64,000 nucleotides of DNA. Origin: Psychrilyobacter atlanticus DSM 19335. Lineage in GTDB: Bacteria > Fusobacteriota > Fusobacteriia > Fusobacteriales > Fusobacteriaceae. The stretch's first letter is position 1. Each line of letters begins with the position of its first letter. The translations under genes and the position numbers were made by a program. The DNA lies in assembly GCF_000426625.1 (NCBI RefSeq), contig NZ_KE384548.1, positions 1 through 64,000 of the forward strand, in the 5' to 3' direction. This document shows, piece after piece, positions 43,716-52,525 of the stretch. The notes below the pieces were generated by a model, which worked only from the letters and a program-made list of their open reading frames with translations, was not told the origin of the DNA and made no database searches.

Positions 43716-44114
43716 TTATTTTTTATTTTTTATTTCTTTTTTTTTAGCTGTTGTTTCTTGTTTTAATTCTTTTATTTCTTTTACCACTAAATCTGTTTCT
43801 GTTTTTTCAACTTTTTCTAGTGTTTTAAAATTTTCTTTTTCAAGATTGTCTAAAATTAAATTTGCAATTGATTCACTCGGTCTAGCTATTACATTGCTAC
43901 TCACATAAAGTCCTAATTTTTTAACAGATTCTTCCGCTGCTTCTATTGCTACTTTAACAGCTCCAATATCTCCAGTTATTTCGACTGTTACTATCCCTGC
44001 ACTAATAAAATGCTTGTTTAAAATTTCAACATTTGCTGTTTTAGTAGCTACATCTGCAGCTTCTATAGCGCCTATTAATCCTACAGTTTCCATCATTCCT
44101 AATGCTTTCATCAT
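43716..44114 (-). CDS. BMC shell protein with Lys-rich C-terminal tail
   Basis: 132 residues. Residues 1-90 are a EutM-like BMC domain ([60 protein letters not shown]). The remaining 40 or so are charged and end in a run of lysines ([12 protein letters not shown]), with no cysteines. Two adjacent ATGs (44114, 44111) both fit the AAGGAG site. In some systems EutK carries a C-terminal nucleic-acid-binding extension; this tail is different but also basic, so binding to nucleic acid or to cargo is possible. Confidence 0.82.
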   Translation of the reverse strand: MMKALGMMETVGLIGAIEAADVATKTANVEILNKHFISAGIVTVEITGDIGAVKVAIEAAEESVKKLGLYVSSNVIARPSESIANLILDNLEKENFKTLEKVEKTETDLVVKEIKELKQETTAKKKEIKNKK

Positions 44115-44122
44115 TTTGCTCC

Positions 44123-44776
44123 TTAATACTTAGTTGGATTTGCTGCGACATACTTAACAGCATCTGCAAAAGCCTCACAAGCCGCTTTACACGCTGATTG
44201 ACTTCCAGTTAATAAAGCTCCACCAAAGTTTGTTTCAGATGGTGGTCCAAAAAATGAAACCATTGTTACATCTGCAGCTTTCATTGCTGTATCTAGAGCA
44301 TACATTGCTTCTAGAGGAGGAGCTATTAAATAAGCGATGGCTTCTCCTTCTTTTATTCCAGAAGTTTTTGATAAATATGTCCCAGTTCTTGAGATACAAT
44401 GTGCATAATAAGCTATAGAATCATCCTCGTTAGCACTATAGAAACACGCTTCATTTTCTACAAAATCAATTATTGTATCTAAACCACTCTTTACTTCGGC
44501 AGGGGTTGGACCTGCTATAATCCCAATAACTTCTCCTGCTAATTTAGTATTTGCATTTGCTGCACCACCATAAAATGATTTCCCATAAACAACCTCTACT
44601 TCTGCCATTTTAGTAGCAGCATCAAGTGCCGTATAGGTTACATCATCACAATCTGCCGTAACAATTCCAATACTTTTATACCCATTCGGTAAATTTAATT
44701 CCTTTGCCATCTTATCATCTACATTTGGTATAACCTTTACTCCTAATACTTTTGCTTTCAACGGATCATTAATCAT
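44123..44776 (-). CDS. eutL: Trimeric shell protein EutL
   Basis: 217 residues, the tandem circularly permuted BMC protein EutL: PLKAKVLGVKVIPNVDDKMAKELNLP at the start, GKSFYGGAANANTKLAGEVIGIIAGPTPAEV, and GPPSETNFGGALLTGSQSACKAACEAF at the end. EutL trimers have a large gated pore and can bind ethanolamine. Strong ribosome site GGAGGGGA. It lies between eutC and the EutM-like genes. Confidence 0.95.
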   Translation of the reverse strand: MINDPLKAKVLGVKVIPNVDDKMAKELNLPNGYKSIGIVTADCDDVTYTALDAATKMAEVEVVYGKSFYGGAANANTKLAGEVIGIIAGPTPAEVKSGLDTIIDFVENEACFYSANEDDSIAYYAHCISRTGTYLSKTSGIKEGEAIAYLIAPPLEAMYALDTAMKAADVTMVSFFGPPSETNFGGALLTGSQSACKAACEAFADAVKYVAANPTKY

Positions 44777-44788
44777 TTTTCCCCTCCA

Positions 44789-45655
44789 CTAAAGTTTTAA
44801 ATCTTGTCCACTAGCCTTAGCTTCCAAGCTTTGTTTTATAATATGCGCTATATGTGCACCAGCTTCCGCAGCAGATGTCCCGTTTCTATGAATATTTGAA
44901 ACTACTGTTCTTTTGGCCTCTGGAATTCCTATGTACCCTTTATATGTAATATATGCACTCATACTTTCTGAAGTTGCTAGACCTGGCCTTTCTCCAATTA
45001 ATACACATGTTAATTCTGCATCCACAATCTCTGAAACTTCATCTGCTGCAGCTACTCTACCGTACTTTACAAAGAATGGAGTTCCTGTTTCTATTCCATA
45101 AGATTTTAATCCATTTAATAACGATGGTAAAGTATCTTCAACGTTTGCTTCTATAGCAGTAGAACTTAATCCATCTGAAACATAAACTTGTACTTTTGGT
45201 GATTTTTTACATTTTTCTTTAATTTCTTGGACACCTGCTTCAGAAACTCTTCTTCCTAGATCAGGCCTAGTAAGATATTCATCTTTATTTTCACATCTTG
45301 TTTCTACTTTAAATAAATCATTTCTCTTTAAAAATTCGTCCGATACATCACTAAATACTGCATCTATTGCTGCAGCATGATCTGCTTTAAACCTCAATGA
45401 AGTACTCGTAAGATATCTACTCCCAGCTCTAGACACTCCTACTCTTGCAGGTGTTTTTTGTTTATATTTTAGAAATTCATTCCTATTATACAATTCTTTT
45501 AATTCACATATATCTTTAATTTCTTTTTCTGTTATGTCTTCTAGTTCCATATTGCATAATTTTTCTTCAATTATTTTGTTTTCTACTTTTGTTTCAGCCC
45601 CCATTTGTTCTAAAACTTTAGAAATTATGCCTTTAAGTTCTTTTTCTGATACCAT
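44789..45655 (-). CDS. eutC: Ethanolamine ammonia-lyase small subunit EutC
   Basis: 288 residues. Typical EutC segments: TPARVGVSRAGSRYLTSTSLRFKADHAAAIDAVFSDV, VQVYVSDGLSSTAIEANVEDTLPSL, LIGERPGLATSESMSAYITY and RNGTSAAEAGAHIAHIIKQSLEAKASG. It binds the adenosylcobalamin with EutB. The first 20 residues (EKELKGIISKVLEQMG) are an amphipathic helix that in EutC directs the lyase into the shell, followed by an acidic linker. Confidence 0.95.
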   Translation of the reverse strand: MVSEKELKGIISKVLEQMGAETKVENKIIEEKLCNMELEDITEKEIKDICELKELYNRNEFLKYKQKTPARVGVSRAGSRYLTSTSLRFKADHAAAIDAVFSDVSDEFLKRNDLFKVETRCENKDEYLTRPDLGRRVSEAGVQEIKEKCKKSPKVQVYVSDGLSSTAIEANVEDTLPSLLNGLKSYGIETGTPFFVKYGRVAAADEVSEIVDAELTCVLIGERPGLATSESMSAYITYKGYIGIPEAKRTVVSNIHRNGTSAAEAGAHIAHIIKQSLEAKASGQDLKL

Positions 45656-45667
45656 TTTTTCCTCCTC

Positions 45668-47029
45668 TTATAAAAAAATTGATCCATCTCCTGATTTTTT
45701 TGTTAATTTTTCATTGTTTCTAATCCCCATCTCTTCTAGCCATAAAGAAAATTCTTTAATTGGAGTTTTATTTAATGTTTCTCTCAGAGTTTGTATATCA
45801 TGATACCCTGTAGTTTGATAATTAAGCATAATATCATCTCCTACAGGAACTCCCATAAAGAAGTTACACCCTGCTGATGTTAATAATACTGCTAAATTTT
45901 CTATATCATTTTGATCAGCTTTCATATGATTTGTATAACAAACATCTACACCCATTGAAAGTCCATGTAATTTACCCATAAAATGATCTTCTAATCCCGC
46001 TCTTGTTACTTGTTTACTATCGTATAAATATTCTGGTCCTATAAATCCTACTACTGTATTAACAATAAAAGGATCGTATCTTTTCGCAAAACCATAACAT
46101 CTGGCTTCCATTGTTAATTGATCTACCCCATGATGAGCATCTGATGAAAGTTCTGATCCTTGCCCAGTTTCAAAATACATTACATTTGGCCCGGCTCCAG
46201 TTCCTTCTTTTAATGCTAATTGTCTAGCTTCTTCTATCATTTTTGCATTTATTCCAAAAGCTTCATTCCCTTTTTCAGATCCCGCTATACTTTGAAATAT
46301 TAAATCTGTTGGAGCTCCTTTTTTTATTGCCTCCATTTGCGTTGTAACATGAGCAAGTACACAAATTTGTGTTGGTATTTTCCATTTTCTTTTTATTTCA
46401 TCAAATCTTTCTAATACTCTAATTACACTATCTACTGTATCATCTACAGGATTAAGTCCTATTACAGCATCTCCTACTCCATAACTTAAACCTTCTAAAA
46501 GAGAAATCATAATCCCATCAGGGTCATCTGTTGTATGATTGGGTTGTAATCTTGCTGCAAGAACTGTTTCTCCTCCAATAGTAGTATTACAGTGTTTAGT
46601 AACAACTATTTTTTTTGCTGTTTGTATTAAATCTAAATTGGACATTAATTTAGTTACTGCAGATATCATTTCTGAAGTAAGACCTCTTCTAATCCATTTA
46701 ATATCATTTCCTTTTACCTCTGAGCTTAATAGCCATTCTCTTAATTCTTTAACAGTCCATTCTTTTATTTCATCATAAACTTTTAGATTTAAATCATCTA
46801 TTATTATTCTTGTTATTTCATCTTCATCATATGGTACTGCAGGATTTTCTTTCAAATCTCTCAAGGTAATTTCAGATAAAACTACTTTAGCAGCTACTCT
46901 TTCTTTTGTTGTCTTAGCTGCAAGACCTGCTAATTCATCCCCTGATTTTAATTCATTGGCTTTAGCCATAACTTCATTAAGAGACTTAAAGTGATACTCT
47001 ACGCCAAATAATTTTGTACTTAATCTCAT
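45668..47029 (-). CDS. eutB: Ethanolamine ammonia-lyase large subunit EutB
   Basis: 453 residues, full length. Segments such as ETVLAARLQPNHTTDDPDGIMISLLEGLSYGVGDAVIGLNPVDDT, YFETGQGSELSSDAHHGVDQLTMEARCYGFA and GLSMGVDVCYTNHMKADQ are diagnostic. With EutC and adenosylcobalamin it splits ethanolamine into acetaldehyde and ammonia. It precedes eutC by 12 bp and follows eutA by 19 bp, so the three are one unit behind the attenuator upstream of eutA. Confidence 0.97.
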   Translation of the reverse strand: MRLSTKLFGVEYHFKSLNEVMAKANELKSGDELAGLAAKTTKERVAAKVVLSEITLRDLKENPAVPYDEDEITRIIIDDLNLKVYDEIKEWTVKELREWLLSSEVKGNDIKWIRRGLTSEMISAVTKLMSNLDLIQTAKKIVVTKHCNTTIGGETVLAARLQPNHTTDDPDGIMISLLEGLSYGVGDAVIGLNPVDDTVDSVIRVLERFDEIKRKWKIPTQICVLAHVTTQMEAIKKGAPTDLIFQSIAGSEKGNEAFGINAKMIEEARQLALKEGTGAGPNVMYFETGQGSELSSDAHHGVDQLTMEARCYGFAKRYDPFIVNTVVGFIGPEYLYDSKQVTRAGLEDHFMGKLHGLSMGVDVCYTNHMKADQNDIENLAVLLTSAGCNFFMGVPVGDDIMLNYQTTGYHDIQTLRETLNKTPIKEFSLWLEEMGIRNNEKLTKKSGDGSIFL

Positions 47030-47048
47030 TTATTCCACCTCTTTTATT

Positions 47049-48473
47049 TTAATAATTTAATACTAATGTTTTTACTATTACTGGCAATACACTCCCATTT
47101 CCTAGCGGTTTACCTAAATCTATGTAATCCCCATCTGCAAGTTTAATCCCGTCTATACAAATAATTTCAGTATTTTTTGGATATTTAAGCACTAATCCTT
47201 GCCCTAACACTTTACCTATATCATGTTCAACTACTATTATTATTTTTTTTAGATTTGATAGAGCAAGATGTAATTTTTCATATAGATTTAAAATCTCATA
47301 ATATTTCATATTCCTTTTTCCTGTTAACCCTATTGCAATTACTTGATCATCACCATTAATCTTAAACCACTCTATTTTCTTAGAAAGTTTTTTTGCAAAT
47401 TCATCTTTCTCCAAAAGTTCATCTGAAGACGTAAGTTTAATTACTGGTATATTTTTAAATGGAAATGAATTAGTTGTATAAGTTATAGTGCTACCTGAAA
47501 TTTCTGTAGTATGGGACCCTGCACCTATTACTGTTGCTCCGATAGTTTCTCCCGCTTTTATTGTTTTTATATTTTCGTCCTTTAAAATTTTCTTGATTTC
47601 TTCTCCAAGAATTACACCAACATCTTTATAAATAAACTTATTTTCCACAGGGTCTCTATAAATATAATCCGCTACTCCTCCTGAAAAACTTACATATTCA
47701 GAAATAACAGAACTTGATGAATCTTTATACGTTATTAATTTTTTATACTCGGCACTTTTTTTTTTAAAATTAAGAGTTTGTAAGAACATATAAGCTAAAT
47801 ATCTACATAAAATTTTTAACTCTTCTAAACTTGCTTTAGAGCCAACTTTTAAGCTTTTTAAGCCTAATTTTTCTATTAAATCCAAATACTTTTCATATAT
47901 ATAATTAATTTCTAATTGTTCATCTTTAAAAGTAATTAAATGGCCTCCAATATCTAAACATGTAGTATCTATTATCTCTCCTTTATCAAACAAAGAAATA
48001 TTTGTTGTCCCACCTCCAATATCAAAATGATAAATTGTTGTATTATTTTTTTCTGAAAATTCCATTGCCCCAGAACCTTTTCCTGCAATAACACTTTCTA
48101 AATCTGGTCCTGCGGTTGCAACTACAAAATCTCCAGCTAATCCACTTAATGCATTTAGAACTTCTCTTGCATTTTCTTTTCTTGCAGTTTCACCTGTTAT
48201 AATAACAGCTCCAGTTTCTACAGAATTTATATTTACACCACTTGTTTTATATTCAGATTTTATAATTTTTTTTATACTTTCTGCATCAATTACTCTTTGA
48301 TTTAATAGCGGAGTAAGATAAATTTTACTTCTGTAAAAAACTTCTTTCCCGACTATTTTTATTTGTGGAACTCTTGCTCCTGAAGCCATGTTTTCTAAAA
48401 TAATTTTTGTAAACACTAATTGGGTTGTAGAAGTTCCTATATCTATTCCAACACTAATTATCTCTTCTTTCAT
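47049..48473 (-). CDS. eutA: Ethanolamine ammonia-lyase reactivating factor EutA
   Basis: 474 residues from the ATG at 48473, chosen because AAAGGAGAAGGG lies directly upstream; the longer frame reaches back into the terminator hairpin. The ATPase-like fold is visible: [17 protein letters not shown] at the start, [18 protein letters not shown] in the middle and [12 protein letters not shown]. EutA removes damaged cobalamin from EutBC using ATP. It is the first gene after the EutV-type antitermination leader, so everything from here to eutG is probably controlled by it. Confidence 0.93.
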   Translation of the reverse strand: MKEEIISVGIDIGTSTTQLVFTKIILENMASGARVPQIKIVGKEVFYRSKIYLTPLLNQRVIDAESIKKIIKSEYKTSGVNINSVETGAVIITGETARKENAREVLNALSGLAGDFVVATAGPDLESVIAGKGSGAMEFSEKNNTTIYHFDIGGGTTNISLFDKGEIIDTTCLDIGGHLITFKDEQLEINYIYEKYLDLIEKLGLKSLKVGSKASLEELKILCRYLAYMFLQTLNFKKKSAEYKKLITYKDSSSSVISEYVSFSGGVADYIYRDPVENKFIYKDVGVILGEEIKKILKDENIKTIKAGETIGATVIGAGSHTTEISGSTITYTTNSFPFKNIPVIKLTSSDELLEKDEFAKKLSKKIEWFKINGDDQVIAIGLTGKRNMKYYEILNLYEKLHLALSNLKKIIIVVEHDIGKVLGQGLVLKYPKNTEIICIDGIKLADGDYIDLGKPLGNGSVLPVIVKTLVLNY

Positions 48474-48497
48474 CCCTTCTCCTTTGGTAATAAAAAA

Positions 48498-48566
48498 AGC
48501 CAAAATAACATAGTTATCCTATGTTACTTTGGCTTCATTGCCTTATAAATACACACCTTTGTGCAC
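48498..48566 (-). ncRNA. EutV-type antitermination leader (P1, P2 and terminator)
   Basis: Read on the minus strand in order: hairpin P1 (48549-48566) GTGCAC-AAAGGT-GTGTAT, hairpin P2 (48531-48542) GGC-AATGAA-GCC, then a 16-bp terminator stem (48519-48534 with 48498-48513, one mismatch) followed by a T-run. Both hexaloops have A at position 1 and G at position 4, the rule for ANTAR-domain binding. The 3' arm of P2 overlaps the 5' arm of the terminator, so bound EutV would prevent termination. It lies between eutW and eutA. Confidence 0.85.
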
Positions 48567-48573
48567 CATAATA

Positions 48574-49971
48574 TTATATATTTTTAAATTCAAATTCTAC
48601 AGTAGTCCCTTTTCCAATTTTACTTTTAACATTAAAAGTTCCTTTTAATTTATCTTTCACAATTTTTTCAACTATCATCATTCCTAGGTTCTTATCTTTT
48701 CTTTCATTAACATTCATTCCGACCCCATTGTCAGATACGCTAATTTTGAAACAAAATTGTGTTTTTTCAGCATTAATTGTTATATCCCCTTTTTCTCTTC
48801 CTACAAAAGCATGATCTACTGCGTTTTGCAATATTTCATTCATAACCAAAGCTATTGCTGTAGAAGTTTCTGAGTTCGTATAAAAATCACTTCCAATAAC
48901 ATTAAACCTTATTTTATTTATTTTGTCAATAGATGTATTTGAAAAATTTTTGTACACTAATTTTAATATTTTTTTTATATTCAAATCATTAAACCCATTT
49001 TCGGACAATATTTCATGTGTTATAGCAATGCTTAAAATTCTATTTATTGTCTCATCTAATATTTTTTTTACTTCTTCATTCTCTACTCTTCTTTTCTGTA
49101 TCCTCAATAAACTAGCTATTGTTTGTAAATTATTTTTTACTCTATGATGAATTTCTTTTATCGCTACTGACCTTAACATTAATTCTTTTTGATCATTTTT
49201 TTCTTTTGTAATATCTTGTACAATCATTATCACATTTGTCTCTTTTTCTTCAAATTCTGTTAAAAAATAAGAAACAGCTAATGATATTCCTGATATCGTT
49301 ATTTCTTTTATTTTTTTAGTTTCAACCTCTTCTAATATTTTAGAAAATTTAGATTTTGTTAAAGTTATATTTTCATAATTTCTTCCAAATATATTGTGAT
49401 ATATTCCTAATTTTGAATAAATTAATTTTGCAACTTTATTTGAATAAACTACATCTCCATTTCTATTAAAAACTACTACTCCATCTTTAACAAATTCTGG
49501 AATTTTAGTTCTTGAAACACTTATTTCTTTAATCAAGTTGTTAGTTGTTTTATTTAATAAATCCGAGTTTAGCTTTTTTTCACCATGATCTTTATATTCA
49601 ACTATTATAACTGCTATAGTCTGATTGTCGTTATTTTTAATAGGGATGACATTTTGAGTGACATCTTCCTCTTCTTGAGTTATAGCTTTATAATTTTTTG
49701 AAGGCAGTCCTGTTAAAAAACTTCTAAAAACAGCTGGTTCTTTTGTAGAAATAGCAGTTTCGCCTGATACATTCCTAGTATAAAGGCTATTTTGAGGAGG
49801 TTTTGCATGATAAACAACTATTGCTTTTTCTTTATCTTTTGTAGCACAGTTTATAAAGACATCAGTTCCTAAAATATTACTCAACATTGAAACAGTTTCC
49901 TTTAAACTCAATATTTTTTCTATATCTTCCTGTATTAATGTTCCAGATATTTTACAGTAAGTAGTTATCAT
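48574..49971 (-). CDS. eutW: Sensor histidine kinase EutW
   Basis: 465 residues from the ATG at 49971, with AGGTGA upstream; the GTG at 49980 is part of that ribosome site. Residues about 1-150 form an N-terminal sensor region, 155-265 a PAS-like domain (VKDGVVVFNRNGDVVYSNKVA), then the HisKA_2-type phospho-acceptor (KEIHHRVKNNLQTIASLLRIQKR) and an HATPase domain (NEILQNAVDHAF, DNGVGMN, GLGMMI-like NLGMMIVEKIV). No membrane segment is visible, so it senses ethanolamine in the cytoplasm. It overlaps eutV by 20 bp. Confidence 0.93.
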   Translation of the reverse strand: MITTYCKISGTLIQEDIEKILSLKETVSMLSNILGTDVFINCATKDKEKAIVVYHAKPPQNSLYTRNVSGETAISTKEPAVFRSFLTGLPSKNYKAITQEEEDVTQNVIPIKNNDNQTIAVIIVEYKDHGEKKLNSDLLNKTTNNLIKEISVSRTKIPEFVKDGVVVFNRNGDVVYSNKVAKLIYSKLGIYHNIFGRNYENITLTKSKFSKILEEVETKKIKEITISGISLAVSYFLTEFEEKETNVIMIVQDITKEKNDQKELMLRSVAIKEIHHRVKNNLQTIASLLRIQKRRVENEEVKKILDETINRILSIAITHEILSENGFNDLNIKKILKLVYKNFSNTSIDKINKIRFNVIGSDFYTNSETSTAIALVMNEILQNAVDHAFVGREKGDITINAEKTQFCFKISVSDNGVGMNVNERKDKNLGMMIVEKIVKDKLKGTFNVKSKIGKGTTVEFEFKNI

Positions 49972-50545
49972 TAAATTCACCTGTCATTAAAATTATTTTT
50001 GATAAGCTTAACATACTTACTCTTTTAGCCATACTTATTTCTCGTAGAAGTTTATATGCTTCATCTTCAGAAACTTTTTTAGATTCCATAATTATTCCTT
50101 TAGCTTTTTCTATTATTTTTCTACCAACTAATGTTTCTTTAATTTCTTCGACTTCTTTCTTTAAAGATTTTGTATTTCTATGATTATTATAAATTAATTT
50201 TAAATGAGATAAAAAAGTTTTTTCTTCAACAGGTTTTAATAAATATCCCATAACGTTATTTTCGGTAGCTTTATTTATATATTCTTCTATGTTATACGCA
50301 GTTAACAATACCGTACATCCTTCGAAATGCTCGTTAGACAATATTTTACTGACTTGAAGTCCTGTGATTATAGGCATTTTAATATCGAGTAATGCTATAT
50401 CTGGATTTTTTTCTTTACATTCAGTTATAGCTTCTATACCATCACTAGCTTCACCTACAACATCATATCCAGCTTCTGTTAATATTTCTGATATATCCAT
50501 TCTAGTAAGCGGGTCATCTTCTGCTATTACAACTCTAATCTTCAT
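49952..50545 (-). CDS. eutV: ANTAR response regulator EutV
   Basis: 197 residues. Receiver domain (about 1-120) with Glu9/Asp10/Asp11 acidic pocket and phospho-acceptor Asp54 (IALLDIKMP); C-terminal ANTAR domain (about 135-195) with the helical RNA-binding pattern IIEKAKGIIMESKKVSEDEAYKLLREISMAKRVSM. When phosphorylated by EutW it dimerises and binds paired hexaloop hairpins in mRNA leaders, blocking terminators. Such hairpins are present just upstream of eutA. It overlaps eutP by 4 bp. Confidence 0.95.
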   Translation of the reverse strand: MKIRVVIAEDDPLTRMDISEILTEAGYDVVGEASDGIEAITECKEKNPDIALLDIKMPIITGLQVSKILSNEHFEGCTVLLTAYNIEEYINKATENNVMGYLLKPVEEKTFLSHLKLIYNNHRNTKSLKKEVEEIKETLVGRKIIEKAKGIIMESKKVSEDEAYKLLREISMAKRVSMLSLSKIILMTGEFNDNYLL

Positions 50546-50964
50546 TTCCCCCCCTTTATATAACTATTTAAAGTTTCTATTTTACAGTTTTTCCCAATCT
50601 CAATAATTTCTTCAACTCCTGCAAGTTCTAAAAAATTTCTAGCTATTTTTGTATCTTTATTTAAATCTACTTTAGTTATTATTCCTATAACTTTTTTATT
50701 TAAAAACATTGATGAAAAATTAGGTGGAAAAACGCTAACTTCATCTAAACTTGATTGAACTAATCCTACAATTTGAGTATCTATAGCTATAACATTTAAA
50801 GCTTTATAATAGTGTCTATTTTCAATATATTCTCCAGGAGTATCTATTATTTCACCAATATAATCTACCATTTGAGTTTTTTTATACTCTAATTTTTCTT
50901 TATTGAGCCTTTGGGTTAAAGTAGTTTTTCCTACTCCTGTTTTTCCAACCAACATTAATTTCAT
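50542..50964 (-). CDS. eutP: EutP GTPase-like protein
   Basis: 140 residues. P-loop GKTGVGKTTL at residues 7-16, then TPGEYIEN and the guanine-type motif TKVDL, typical of EutP/PduV small GTPase-like proteins. EutP proteins have been linked to acetate kinase activity or to microcompartment positioning. The gene lies between eutS (3 bp away) and eutV (4-bp overlap). Confidence 0.92.
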   Translation of the reverse strand: MKLMLVGKTGVGKTTLTQRLNKEKLEYKKTQMVDYIGEIIDTPGEYIENRHYYKALNVIAIDTQIVGLVQSSLDEVSVFPPNFSSMFLNKKVIGIITKVDLNKDTKIARNFLELAGVEEIIEIGKNCKIETLNSYIKGGK

Positions 50965-50967
50965 AAG

Positions 50968-51312
50968 CTAAGACCTCGTCACTTTGGCAATTGAAAATTT
51001 TAAAGTTTCTTCTAAAAAAGAGATTACACTCTCTAAAGACGTTTCAACACTAGAGATGTCACCACTTATAACAACTGTTCCGCTAAATCTATCTAAAAAT
51101 CCTATTTGGACATCACCATTTTTTGTAGCTATATCTGCTGCAATAATGGATGCTTCCCCAGGTGTTATTGTTAAGATACCTATCGCTCCATCATTATCTC
51201 CTACAAGACCTAACTTTTTATAAATTTCATTGTTTGGATGTGCTATTAAATGGGCTAAAGTAACCTGTTTCCCTGGGACATACTCCTGTATAACTCTTTT
51301 TTTTTCATCCAT
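50968..51312 (-). CDS. eutS: BMC shell protein EutS
   Basis: 114 residues. EutS-type circularly permuted BMC domain: [31 protein letters not shown] at the start, [52 protein letters not shown] afterwards. It forms bent hexamers in the shell. It is the first gene of the ethanolamine operon, behind the promoter at 51405-51433. Confidence 0.95.
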   Translation of the reverse strand: MDEKKRVIQEYVPGKQVTLAHLIAHPNNEIYKKLGLVGDNDGAIGILTITPGEASIIAADIATKNGDVQIGFLDRFSGTVVISGDISSVETSLESVISFLEETLKFSIAKVTRS

Positions 51313-51404
51313 GATTATACTCCTTCATTTTAATTTTATAATTTTATTTTATTTCTTATTTGTAATTTTATAACATTAAATTGTTTTATTAACAACTTTA
51401 TCTG

Positions 51405-51433
51405 AATATACCTTAATCTAAAAAAAAAGTCAA
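51405..51433 (-). promoter_or_regulatory. Promoter of the eut operon
   Basis: Read on the minus strand: TTGACT (51428-51433), a 17-bp spacer, TATATT (51405-51410). The leader of about 86 bases to eutS holds a small inverted repeat (TTGTT-N5-AACAA, 51381-51395) but no EutV-type hairpin pair, so eutS, P, V and W appear free of antitermination control. Confidence 0.75.
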
Positions 51434-51835
51434 ATAACATAATATTTTTTAAGTTTATTTATTTTAATTTTATAATTCGAATATTAACAATAACAAATTT
51501 ATATTTTTACTATAACATGTAATTTTATTTTATAATTTAACCATATTAAAATCCTTAAAATACTCTTTTTATTTTACCTTTTTTACCAAATTCAATTAAT
51601 AACTAAACTTAAATGTATATATTTATTTAAGTTTAAACCCTTTTTAATACTGACAATCTAATACAACCAAATAAAAAAAGAGATTAAGATAATTAAATAT
51701 ATTTAATCAGTAATTTTATTAGTTAGATAATTTTTTTATTTGTAATTTTATAATGGGCTAATAAATTAATATAGCTCCATCTTAAACTTAAGCAAAAAAT
51801 AATCTATAATTATATCAGAAAATAAATTTAGGAGG
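51434..51835. other. AT-rich intergenic stretch upstream of the eut operon
   Basis: No gene is seen here. The motif TTTGTAATTTTATAA occurs near 51358 and 51739, and shorter relatives (TTTTAATTTTATAATT, GTAATTTTATTTTATAAT) occur near 51327, 51465 and 51521. They may be regulator sites or simple low-complexity drift. Confidence 0.3.
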
Positions 51836-52075
51836 ATATTGCGACAACAAGGAAGATCACTGGGGAATTTAAATTTAAAATTACTTCAAAAAAAATTTAC
51901 TAGGTGCTGAAGTGAATGTACTTCCTAATCAAATAACTAGAGGAGTAAAAGAGATGAAATAATGAAAGAATATGACATTTTAAAGAAAAAGAAAGAGCAA
52001 TTGAACCATCTATAGGGAATAATAAAGAAAACCTCTATAAGCCTTATTTTAAAAGGTTTATAAAGGTTTTCTTTT
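51836..52075 (+). pseudogene. Remnant coding fragments with terminator
   Basis: Two adjacent frames look like broken protein ends. One encodes IATTRKITGEFKFKITSKK and, after a frameshift, LLGAEVNVLPNQITRGVKEM to a stop near 51961. The next starts ATG at 51962 (MKEYDILKKKKEQLNHL) and stops after 17 codons. A ribosome-like AGGAGG lies at 51829-51835 and a hairpin with T-run at about 52027-52075. The family is not recognised. Confidence 0.35.
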
Positions 52076-52142
52076 ATATACTATACTAAAAACGTACTAT
52101 TTTTATTTCTATAATCTATTGCAAGTTTTGTGTAAATTCTAA

Positions 52143-52197
52143 AAATCAATGTAAAATAAATCAATGTAATGCCCTGTAGATCAATAAAATCAATGTA
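52143..52197 (+). repeat. Short iteron-like direct repeats
   Basis: AAATCAATGTA occurs three times (52143-52153, 52158-52168, 52187-52197) with a weaker copy (AGATCAATAAA) near 52178. Spacings of about 15 and 29 bp suggest a helically phased binding array. Function unknown. Confidence 0.45.
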
Positions 52198-52230
52198 TTT
52201 AGAGATGATTGATTACTAAAGATTATTGAA

Positions 52231-52372
52231 AAATCTATTCCCACTCTGTAATTTTAATCTTTTTTGTACTCTCAACCTCTATTTTTAATACTTTATATCT
52301 CACTATTCTCACCAAAATCAAATTTTAATTTATGTTCTTAAAAATATTAGTACGTTTTTAGTACTTTATTTT
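52231..52372. repeat. 142-bp direct repeat, right copy, flanking the eut locus
   Basis: Matches 36027-36168 in the same orientation at about 92%. Its end motif (ACTAAAAACGTACTA on the minus strand) is found again inverted at about 52087-52101 on the plus strand, so this copy lies at one side of a roughly 290-bp inverted pair. Confidence 0.85.
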
Positions 52373-52525
52373 AATATGATTAACTACTATGATAAGCTCG
52401 ACCGACTCCAGTAGGTGACATAAATAAAATAGAGTTTTAGAGCAGAGCCTAAGTTTTTCTTTTTTTTATTTAACTAAGCATACATTTTTCCTTAAGGACT
52501 ACCTACGCAGATCGATCCAGATAAC

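Noticed and set aside
51313-51404. Search for a second EutV-type hairpin pair before eutS
   Set aside because: Only a weak TTGTT/AACAA repeat is present; no hexaloop pair or terminator.
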